This document shows positions 52,873 through 60,706 of a stretch of DNA of 64,000 nt, piece after piece. The stretch spans positions 115,495 to 179,494 of the forward strand of contig NZ_FQYK01000002.1 in NCBI RefSeq assembly GCF_900141715.1, read 5' to 3'. The position numbers were made by a program, and so were the translations under genes. How positions within the stretch are numbered: the stretch's first letter is position 1; every line of letters begins with the position of its first letter. The notes under the pieces were generated by a model, which had not been told where the DNA came from, made no database searches, and saw only the letters and a list, made by a program, of their open reading frames with translations. This DNA comes from Algibacter luteus (GTDB taxonomy: Bacteria > Bacteroidota > Bacteroidia > Flavobacteriales > Flavobacteriaceae).

Positions 52873-53661
52873 ATGCTTAAAAAAGAACAGATTGAATTTT
52901 ATCATTCAAATGGATATTTAGTTTTAATAGATGTTTTTTCTAAGGAAGAAATATCAAAACTTAATTCTAAAATAAAGAATTTTAAAAACCACACTTCCCA
53001 ACCAAACGTAATTTGTGAGGACAATGGAGATATTCGCTCTATTTTTGCTCCTGAAATTCAAGAACCCATTTTTGGTGATTTAACAAAAGATAAAAGATTA
53101 TTAATAGCTAGTGAGGAGTTATTGAAATCAGCTCTTTATTTGTACCAATACAAACTAAATTTAAAAGAAGCTTATGTTGGTAAATATTGGGAATGGCATC
53201 AAGACTTTCCTTATTGGCATTTTGGCGATGGAATTAAAACCCCAGAAATGATTTCGGTTATGGTTCTTTTTGATGAAGTAAAATCATACCAAGGTCCTTT
53301 ATTAATTATACCTAAATCTCATCAAAATGGCATTGTAGATTTTCAACATAAAGCACATCTAGAAAATAAGAAAGACAACTTACTAAACTCTTTAAATTCA
53401 GATTTAAAATACACTATTAATAATGAACTTGTAAAAGAATATGCTTTAAAAAATAAGATTGTCTCATTAGAAGGAACTCAAGGTACAGTAATATTTTTTC
53501 ATCCTAACATTTTTCATGCTTCCAATTCAAATGTTTCACCTTTTAAAAGAAGTACTGCTATAATTACATATAACAGTATCCACAATACACCTGAAAAAAA
53601 ATCTTCAAGACCTCATTATATTTGTTATAGAAATACTACCCGTCTTAAAGTTTTCAGTTAA
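52873..53661 (+). CDS. Fe(II)/2-oxoglutarate-dependent oxygenase, PhyH-like
   Basis: 262 aa. It follows the phytanoyl-CoA dioxygenase superfamily: N-terminal YHSNGYLVLIDVFSKEEI, metal motif HxD at 109-111 (WEWHQDFPYW), GPLLIIPKSHQNG, and the distal His in FHPNIFHASNSN (His215), with Arg226 as the likely 2-oxoglutarate ligand. The family hydroxylates amino acids, peptides and lipids. As first gene of the plus arm it probably tailors a carrier-bound amino acid or the finished peptide. Substrate cannot be predicted. Confidence 0.85.
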   Translation: MLKKEQIEFYHSNGYLVLIDVFSKEEISKLNSKIKNFKNHTSQPNVICEDNGDIRSIFAPEIQEPIFGDLTKDKRLLIASEELLKSALYLYQYKLNLKEAYVGKYWEWHQDFPYWHFGDGIKTPEMISVMVLFDEVKSYQGPLLIIPKSHQNGIVDFQHKAHLENKKDNLLNSLNSDLKYTINNELVKEYALKNKIVSLEGTQGTVIFFHPNIFHASNSNVSPFKRSTAIITYNSIHNTPEKKSSRPHYICYRNTTRLKVFS

Positions 53662-53711
53662 AACACTTTCAGCAAATAGATTTTAGTAAAACTCAAAAAT
53701 CAATTTTAAAT

Positions 53712-54914
53712 ATGAAAAAATTATTATTCCTCTTTGCATTACTTTCATCAAGTTTCATTTATGCTCATGCGCCAAACTCTAGCTATATTTTTTTAAGAAT
53801 TTATGAAAAAGATGGTATAGAAGGGCGGTTTGAAATTAATGCTACTGAAATAAATACATTTTTTAATTTAAATATACCAAAGAATGCCAAAATTGAGGAT
53901 ATAGCTCCCTATAAAGACTTAATTCAAGAATACATACGCAAAAATGTTTCATTCAGTTCAGAAATGGGTGATTATAAAATAGTCTTTGAAGAATTGGGCT
54001 ATTTACCAATCAATTATGGTAATTTTATGGAATTTCATTTTCGTTTAGAAGAGGTTAAAACATTACCTGATAATTTAAATATCTATTATAATATAGGTTT
54101 TAAAGAAGACAAAAGCCATAAGGGTTTTTTAACAGTTGAGTATAACTGGAAAGCAGGAATGATAAATAATGAAGCCGTAATTGCTCTAGATTTTTCTCCG
54201 TCAGAACCAAACGATACTTTAAATTTAAGCGAATCTTCGGTTTTAACAGGATTTATTGCGATGATAAAGCAGGGTGTTTGGCATATATGGATTGGTATAG
54301 ACCATATATTGTTTTTATTAGCACTTATTTTACCTTCAGTTGTAAGAAGAAAAAACAATACTATTTTCGGTTGGGAACCAGTACTAAATTTTAAAACCGC
54401 TTTCATTTATATTATTAAGGTGGTTACCTTTTTTACCATTGCTCATACTATTACGCTTACACTGGCTTCTTTAGAATTGGTCACTTTGCCATCACAACTC
54501 GTTGAATCAATAATCGCGTTTTCTATAGGGCTGGCGGCTTACCATAATATTCGACCAATTTTCAAAATGAAAGATTGGATTATTGCTTTTATATTTGGAT
54601 TATTCCATGGTTTTGGTTTCGCGAGTGTTTTAAGCGATTTAGGATTAACAGGAGAATTTTTAACCTTATCACTTTTAGGATTCAATTTAGGTGTTGAAAT
54701 AGGGCAACTGGTCATTATTATTGGTATTTTCCCATTATTATACCTAATTAGAAATTATAAATTTTATCCTAAATTTTTAGTTTACACATCAGTTCTACTA
54801 ATAATTATCTCACTATATTGGTTTATTGAACGCGTTTTTGATATCAACTTGTATATTGATGACTATATATTTCAATTTGCTTATAATACAGCAAAATGGC
54901 TAGGTTTAAAGTAA
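53712..54914 (+). CDS. HupE/UreJ-family membrane protein
   Basis: 400 aa. A signal peptide (MKKLLFLFALLSSSFIYAH) precedes a periplasmic domain (to about 175), then seven or so hydrophobic segments with the family marks HIWIGIDHILFLLALIL, FFTIAHTITLTL and FGLFHGFGFASVL. HupE/UreJ proteins are nickel or cobalt permease candidates in hydrogenase and urease clusters, but no such genes are here. Histidines in several spans would suit metal transit. It is embedded in the plus arm, 50 bp after the oxygenase and 40 bp before the NRPS gene. It may be a functional member (metal uptake with the receptor) or an older neighbour around which the NRPS genes settled. Confidence 0.8.
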   Translation: MKKLLFLFALLSSSFIYAHAPNSSYIFLRIYEKDGIEGRFEINATEINTFFNLNIPKNAKIEDIAPYKDLIQEYIRKNVSFSSEMGDYKIVFEELGYLPINYGNFMEFHFRLEEVKTLPDNLNIYYNIGFKEDKSHKGFLTVEYNWKAGMINNEAVIALDFSPSEPNDTLNLSESSVLTGFIAMIKQGVWHIWIGIDHILFLLALILPSVVRRKNNTIFGWEPVLNFKTAFIYIIKVVTFFTIAHTITLTLASLELVTLPSQLVESIIAFSIGLAAYHNIRPIFKMKDWIIAFIFGLFHGFGFASVLSDLGLTGEFLTLSLLGFNLGVEIGQLVIIIGIFPLLYLIRNYKFYPKFLVYTSVLLIIISLYWFIERVFDINLYIDDYIFQFAYNTAKWLGLK

Positions 54915-54954
54915 TATTTTGAATAATAATTTTACTAAAATGACTTAAAAAACT

Positions 54955-57894
54955 ATGGCTGAAAAAGACACAAATAAAGCATCTCTTCTCGCTAGGTGGA
55001 AAAGCAAAAACAAGGATGATGCATCTACAAACGTTATAAACAAAGCACCAACTGGTATTAATATTCCGTTGTCTTACGGACAAAAGCGACTATGGCTTTT
55101 ACAACAGTTGAATCCTAATAATGCTTTTTATAACTATTCAGAAGCCTATACATTTAAAGGTAACCTTAATCATAGCTCAATAATTGAAAGCTTAAAACAA
55201 ATACATCAACAACATGATATTCTCAGAACAACATATCATATTGAAAATAATGAAATTTATCAAAAAGTAAACCATACTGCAGAATTAGATATTCAGCAAT
55301 ATGATTTTACAAATTTATCTGATGATGAATCTAACTCTGAAACTCAAAAGATAATTGAATCACATGCGAAACACTATTTCAATTTAACTAAAGGACCACT
55401 GATTAAAACAGTTTTAATTAAAATAAGTGAAACTCGCCATATTCTGCAAATCACCATGCATCATATCATAACAGATGAATGGTCTTTGAGAATTTTAAGA
55501 GAACAATTGTCGAAACTTTATCAAGCTAAAATCTTAAATACCAAAATACCTAAAAACTATACGAATATTCAATATGCTGATTTTGCGTATTGGCAACTAA
55601 AGCAAGGTGTAAAAAGTGTTCATTTAAACTATTGGAAACAGCAACTTTCTGGAGATATTCCAACCTTAAATTTCCCTACAGACTTTTCTAGACCTATACA
55701 GACTAAATTTAAAGGTGCCATTTCAAAAACTGAAGAATACAGCAAAGAATTCTCTAAAAATATTTTAGCGCTTTCAAATTCTTTAGATATTACACCATAT
55801 GTATTAATGCTTTCCGCTTTTTATGTATTTCTGCATAGATGTAGCGGACAAACAGATGTACTAATTGGATCACCTATTAGTAACAGAGACCATAAATCGT
55901 TAGAAGATGTACTAGGCTTTTTTATCGACACAATTGTTTTACGAACTCAAATTGACCCAACCGCATCCTTTAAAGACTTGGTTTCTGAAGTTAGACAAAA
56001 CACATTAGATGCCTTCTCAAATAAAAACATCCCTTTTGATGTATTGGTTAAAGAGTTAAAAGTATCGCGAGCATTAGCTACAAACCCCTTTTTTCAGGTT
56101 ATGTTTGTTTATAATGAAAAAGTTGAAATACCCGCTTTTAGTGAAGACTTAAAATTAAATCATAAACTATTAGACCCCAAAGTTTCAAAATTTGATTTAA
56201 CACTATTTGTATCTCATGAAAATGATAAATTAAGTACGACGTTCGAATATTCAACCGAGCTTTTTGAAGCATCAACAATACAAAGATTTCAAAACTATTT
56301 TAAATTACTTTTGGAAAGTATTGTAACAAATCCTTACGAAACCATTGGCAAGCTACAAATGCTCACGCCCTTTGAAAAACAATTATTCTTAAACCAAAAA
56401 TCAGAAACTCAACATCACTTTGGAGACTACAATTGTATACACGAAGTAATAGAAAACATTAGTAAAACTAATCCAAACGCTGTAGCTGTTTCTTATAAAG
56501 ACAATTCTTTAACCTATAAAGAATTAAACGATAAGGCCAACACTCTAGCCACCTATATATTACCTCATATAAAAAGGCCTAACGAAATAGTCGGGTTGTG
56601 TTTAGATAGATCTGTGGACATGATAGTAGGAATGCTAGCTATTTTAAAAGCTGGTTGTGCTTATTTACCAATAGATCTGGAATACCCAAAAGAAAGAATT
56701 CATTTTATGCTTAACGATGCTGAAGTTGGCACTATTATTACCCAACAAAACGCAGTTAATTTATCCAATAGCAGTAATGTTAGAATGATAAATATTGATA
56801 ATCTAGATCTGTCATTAAATTTAAAAACTTCAGATTTACCAGTTTCGAAAGCATCAAATGATGCTTATATAATTTACACCTCTGGTAGCACAGGGAGACC
56901 TAAAGGAGTTCCTATTACTCATCAAAATATTATGCACTCAACGAGTGGAAGACTAGATTTTTATGATAAAAATCCATCTGCTTTCTTGCTTATGTCGTCT
57001 ATGTCTTTTGATAGTTCTAAAGCTGGAATTTTCTGGACCCTTTGTACTGGTGGAAATTTAGTTATTACCGAAAAACGCATTGAACAAGACATCGAAAAAA
57101 TAGGACAAATAATTCTAGAAAAAGCTGTTAGTCACACTTTAATGCTACCTTCATTATACAAAATGTTGCTAGAATATATTGACACTAACAAACTTCAAAG
57201 CTTAAACACTGTAATGGTTGCAGGAGAAGCATGCTATTCATCGCTTTGCGATGCCCATTTTACCAAGCTACCGAATGTTAAATTGTATAATGAATATGGG
57301 CCTACCGAGGCCAGTGTATGGTGTATTGCTCATGAAATTGTAGAAAAAGACATAAACAGAATGTCGATTCCTATAGGCAAACCAGTTGCGAATGCTAAAA
57401 TTTATTTAATGGACGATTATTTAAATCTAGTCCCATTTGGTAGTATTGGTGAAATATACATTGGTGGACCTGGTTTAACAAATGGTTATATTAATAGGCC
57501 TGAATTAAATAAAACTTCTTTTGTTGTAAATCCATATAACACTTCAGAAAAACTCTATAAGACAGGAGATTTAGGTAAATATAATAATGATAAAACTATA
57601 GCCTTTTTAGGAAGAGCAGACCAACAAATAAAAATTAGAGGCTATCGTGTAGAATTAAATGAGATTGAAAAAGCGATTAAATCTTATAATGAAACAATTG
57701 AAGAGGCTTTTGTTTTAATAAAAGATGATACATCAAATTTTGATTTAAAAGAAGCTAATGAATTCGAGAGGGAAGACAACTTAATGCAGCTTTTAGAGCA
57801 AATGGATGAAATTGAAATTGAAACAATTGTTTCTTCGATAAAAACGCTAGATTCAAATCAAAAAAAATACCTACTTAGTCAATTAGAAGCATAA
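54955..57894 (+). CDS. NRPS condensation domain and the N-terminal core of a split adenylation domain
   Basis: 979 aa. After a 35-residue charged N-terminus comes a condensation domain (about 38-460) with HHIITDE at 169-175 (Gly of HHxxxDG is Glu). The adenylation core follows: YIIYTSGSTGRPKG (A3), YNEYGPTEASVW (A5), YKTGDLGKYNNDK (A7), GRADQQIKIRGYRVELNEIE (A8). Then about 55 residues of acidic helix (NLMQLLEQMDEIEIETIVSS) and a stop. A9 (LPxYMIP), A10 (NGK lysine) and a carrier domain are missing and are found two genes later. Pocket residues by eye: D-S-A-L-M-A-E-V-W, no confident match. The protein is therefore not a complete adenylating enzyme alone. Confidence 0.92.
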   Translation: MAEKDTNKASLLARWKSKNKDDASTNVINKAPTGINIPLSYGQKRLWLLQQLNPNNAFYNYSEAYTFKGNLNHSSIIESLKQIHQQHDILRTTYHIENNEIYQKVNHTAELDIQQYDFTNLSDDESNSETQKIIESHAKHYFNLTKGPLIKTVLIKISETRHILQITMHHIITDEWSLRILREQLSKLYQAKILNTKIPKNYTNIQYADFAYWQLKQGVKSVHLNYWKQQLSGDIPTLNFPTDFSRPIQTKFKGAISKTEEYSKEFSKNILALSNSLDITPYVLMLSAFYVFLHRCSGQTDVLIGSPISNRDHKSLEDVLGFFIDTIVLRTQIDPTASFKDLVSEVRQNTLDAFSNKNIPFDVLVKELKVSRALATNPFFQVMFVYNEKVEIPAFSEDLKLNHKLLDPKVSKFDLTLFVSHENDKLSTTFEYSTELFEASTIQRFQNYFKLLLESIVTNPYETIGKLQMLTPFEKQLFLNQKSETQHHFGDYNCIHEVIENISKTNPNAVAVSYKDNSLTYKELNDKANTLATYILPHIKRPNEIVGLCLDRSVDMIVGMLAILKAGCAYLPIDLEYPKERIHFMLNDAEVGTIITQQNAVNLSNSSNVRMINIDNLDLSLNLKTSDLPVSKASNDAYIIYTSGSTGRPKGVPITHQNIMHSTSGRLDFYDKNPSAFLLMSSMSFDSSKAGIFWTLCTGGNLVITEKRIEQDIEKIGQIILEKAVSHTLMLPSLYKMLLEYIDTNKLQSLNTVMVAGEACYSSLCDAHFTKLPNVKLYNEYGPTEASVWCIAHEIVEKDINRMSIPIGKPVANAKIYLMDDYLNLVPFGSIGEIYIGGPGLTNGYINRPELNKTSFVVNPYNTSEKLYKTGDLGKYNNDKTIAFLGRADQQIKIRGYRVELNEIEKAIKSYNETIEEAFVLIKDDTSNFDLKEANEFEREDNLMQLLEQMDEIEIETIVSSIKTLDSNQKKYLLSQLEA

Positions 57895-57897
57895 GTT

Positions 57898-58689
57898 ATG
57901 AGAAAAATTAAGAGATCTAAAGCATTTGAAGTTGTATTAACCATAAATGATGAACAATTTATTCGTCCACCTAAAGATGCTCAAAGAAATGCCATTGTGA
58001 ATAGAGCACTTAAAGAGTTTGTAGGTAGTTTAAATATTTTAGATGCACAAGCTAAACATTTTGTTCCAGGAGCAACTTCACACTCCTTTAAAGAGGATAG
58101 ATCACAAAAGGTTTTAGAAGAACAAGAAATCATGGAAGATTGGCAAATTCCATTGATGAAAGAAATGGCAAAAACCATTGCTGAAGATGGTGGCGATATT
58201 TTAGAAATAGGCTTTGGAAGAGGCGTTTCTGCCAATATGATAATGCAATACCCGATAGACTCATATACAACAATTGAATGTAATGATGATGTTGTAAAAA
58301 CGTATTTTGAGACGTTTAAAAACGAACATTCAGATAAAAATATTAAACTTGTACATGGTTTATGGCAAGACACCATAGACTCTTTGACTGAATTTGATGG
58401 CATTCTATTTCATACATATCCTTTAAATGACGATGAGTATATGCAATATGTTAATGGCAGCATAACCTTTGCAGAACACTTTTTTGAACACGCAACAAAA
58501 CATTTAAAACTAGGCGGTTCTTTTACTTATTTTTCCAATGAAATTGACTCTTTAAGTAGAGAACATCAGCAATTATTATTAAGACATTTTTCTTCTTTCA
58601 GTGCCAAAGTAATTCCTTTAGAAATGCCAAACGATGTTAAAGACACTTGGTGGGCTAATTCCATTTTGGTAATTAAAGCGATAAAATGA
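57898..58689 (+). CDS. Class I SAM methyltransferase, guanidinoacetate N-methyltransferase-like
   Basis: 263 aa. The N-terminus (RPPKDAQRNAIVNRALKEFV) is helical; the Rossmann core has LEIGFGRG (102-109), IECND (126-130), HGLWQDTIDSL and FDGILFHTYPL (166-176). These match the GAMT/arginine-N-methyltransferase-2 group (N-methylation on a guanidine or amine). It lies in the same frame as the preceding gene, separated only by TAA and one GTT codon, and overlaps the next gene by 4 bp (ATGA). The gene sits where interrupted NRPS adenylation domains carry an in-cis methyltransferase, so it is probably the methylating part of that module. Substrate is unknown. Confidence 0.85.
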   Translation: MRKIKRSKAFEVVLTINDEQFIRPPKDAQRNAIVNRALKEFVGSLNILDAQAKHFVPGATSHSFKEDRSQKVLEEQEIMEDWQIPLMKEMAKTIAEDGGDILEIGFGRGVSANMIMQYPIDSYTTIECNDDVVKTYFETFKNEHSDKNIKLVHGLWQDTIDSLTEFDGILFHTYPLNDDEYMQYVNGSITFAEHFFEHATKHLKLGGSFTYFSNEIDSLSREHQQLLLRHFSSFSAKVIPLEMPNDVKDTWWANSILVIKAIK

Positions 58690-60692
58690 AACAAGAAAAT
58701 CTAGAACATACAATTGAGCAACTTTCTGTAGACGAAAGAAAACTTTTAATGTTTAAAGCCAAAGAGGTTCTTAAAAATAAAACAGTATTAACTAATCCTG
58801 ACGCTCAAAAAAGAATTGTAGCCTATATTAAAACAGAAGTTTTACTAAATAAAGAGGAGCTTAAGTCCCATTTAAAACAAAGACTTCCGGATTACATGAT
58901 ACCTTCATCCATTAATGTAATTGATGTAATACCGCTGTTACCTAACGGGAAAGTTGATAAGAAGAAATTACAAAAACTTAAAAATACGGAAGACAGCTTA
59001 GAAACCTTTGAAAGTGATATTATTGAGCCAAAAAACGAAATAGAATCCACTCTGGTTGAAATATGGGAAGAAGTTTTAGGGTTTTCTCCAATAAGCACAA
59101 ACGACAACTTTTTCGAAATTGGCGGAGATTCAATATTAAGCATCCAAATTGTTGCACAAGCTAGAAAAAAAGGAATTCATTTAAAAGCAAATCAATTATT
59201 CGAAAATCAAACCATATTAGAACTCTCAATGTTTACAACTGCTGTAAACAAGGATGCAAATGCTGTCGAAAATAAAATTGAGATAGCAGGGGAAATACCC
59301 CTAACTCCAGTGCAACATTGGTATTTTGAAACCCATCGAAATGCACCACATTTTTGGAATCAAATTATAGATTTACAACAAATAAATACCACTTCCAGCA
59401 AAATTTTCGAAGACATTTCGAAACAATTAATTTCGAACCACGAGGCATTAAGATTGAGTTTTAATAAAAAAGATGAAGGTAAATGGCAAGCCTTTATAAA
59501 ACCATCAAACGAAATTAACAGCTACCTCGAGTTTAATTTAGGTAGTGAAGACAGTGTTTCATCTCAAAATAATAAAATAGAAGAAATTGTATTAGAAATA
59601 CAAGAAAATACGAATTTATCAGAAGGAAGTTTATTTAAACTTATTTTCTTTAATTGTAATAGTTTACAATCAAATAGAGTTGTCATAATAGCACATCATT
59701 TAGTTATAGATTTAGTGTCATGGAATATTATTGTACAAGAAATAGCCAATACTATTAATACCATTAATAACGATTTTATTTTAGAAACCAATCATAACAA
59801 AACCGCAACAATAAAAGACTGGGCAAATTATTTGGATAAATTTTCAAGTAGTAATTCTCTGTTAGAAGAGCTTAACTATTGGAATTCTCAAAAAAACGAC
59901 AATAAGAATTTTCCAACCGATTATACTTCAAACTCTCACATCTATCTAGAGAATTCTATATTTACACAACACGTGACATTAGACACTGAGCAAACAAAAT
60001 TATTAGTTCATAATGCGAATGAAACCTATAGTACCAAAGTTGAAGATCTGTTAATTGCTGCTTTAATTGCAACTTTATGTGATTGGGGAAATTTGGAATA
60101 CCTATTACTTGGTCTGGAAAGACAAGCAAGAAATATTGACACTCAAGATATAGACGTTTCAAATACAGTAGGATGGTTTACCTCCTTTTTTCCAATTGCT
60201 TTAAACTACAATAAAACGCAAGGTTTAGGTACTCATATTAAAGGGATAAAAGAAGAATTAAGAACAATTCCTAGTAACGGCATAGGCTTTGGAGTTTTAA
60301 AATATCTGTCAAATACTAACACCTCAAAATTAAAGGAATTACAACCTAAAGTTATTTTTAACTATTTTGGTAAAGCAAATACCAACGAAAAAAACAACGA
60401 AGTAGGTTTTAAGTTTATGGAATCTTCTACAAGAGACATGCAAAGTGAGCGTAATTATGAAATAGAAATTAACACACAGATTATAAATGATAATTTATAT
60501 GTTAATTGGAGTTTTACTAAAGATTTGTATAAAGAAGAAACGGCATTAATACTGACAGAAAAGTTTATAGAAAATTTAAAATTAATTATTAAATACTGTA
60601 TAACACAAGATAATATAACATATACACCCTCCGATTTTCCCGAAGCCAATATTAATCAAGATGATTTAGACAACCTATTAGGTCAATTTTAA
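58686..60692 (+). CDS. NRPS: C-terminal adenylation subdomain, carrier and epimerization domains
   Basis: 668 aa. Residues 1-100 begin with a helical linker and then give the missing end of the split adenylation domain: LPDYMIP (A9, 67-73) and LPNGKVDKKKL (A10, Lys89). A carrier domain follows with IGGDSILS (Ser149). The rest is an epimerization domain: IPLTPVQHWYFE (E1), HHLVIDLVSW at 337-346 (E2), TVGWFTSFFPI (E5), GIGFGVLKYL (E6) and FNYFGK (E7). So the amino acid bound here becomes D. The start overlaps the methyltransferase stop as ATGA, indicating coupled translation. It must work with the first plus-arm NRPS protein. Confidence 0.93.
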   Translation: MKQENLEHTIEQLSVDERKLLMFKAKEVLKNKTVLTNPDAQKRIVAYIKTEVLLNKEELKSHLKQRLPDYMIPSSINVIDVIPLLPNGKVDKKKLQKLKNTEDSLETFESDIIEPKNEIESTLVEIWEEVLGFSPISTNDNFFEIGGDSILSIQIVAQARKKGIHLKANQLFENQTILELSMFTTAVNKDANAVENKIEIAGEIPLTPVQHWYFETHRNAPHFWNQIIDLQQINTTSSKIFEDISKQLISNHEALRLSFNKKDEGKWQAFIKPSNEINSYLEFNLGSEDSVSSQNNKIEEIVLEIQENTNLSEGSLFKLIFFNCNSLQSNRVVIIAHHLVIDLVSWNIIVQEIANTINTINNDFILETNHNKTATIKDWANYLDKFSSSNSLLEELNYWNSQKNDNKNFPTDYTSNSHIYLENSIFTQHVTLDTEQTKLLVHNANETYSTKVEDLLIAALIATLCDWGNLEYLLLGLERQARNIDTQDIDVSNTVGWFTSFFPIALNYNKTQGLGTHIKGIKEELRTIPSNGIGFGVLKYLSNTNTSKLKELQPKVIFNYFGKANTNEKNNEVGFKFMESSTRDMQSERNYEIEINTQIINDNLYVNWSFTKDLYKEETALILTEKFIENLKLIIKYCITQDNITYTPSDFPEANINQDDLDNLLGQF

Positions 60693-60706
60693 TTTGGTAG
60701 TTACCC

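Noticed and set aside
53712-54914. Hydrogenase or urease accessory function for the HupE/UreJ gene
   Set aside because: No hydrogenase or urease genes occur in the window; context is an NRPS operon.
57981-58403. 140-codon antisense frame within the methyltransferase gene
   Set aside because: Shadow of the methyltransferase, which has clear SAM motifs on the plus strand.
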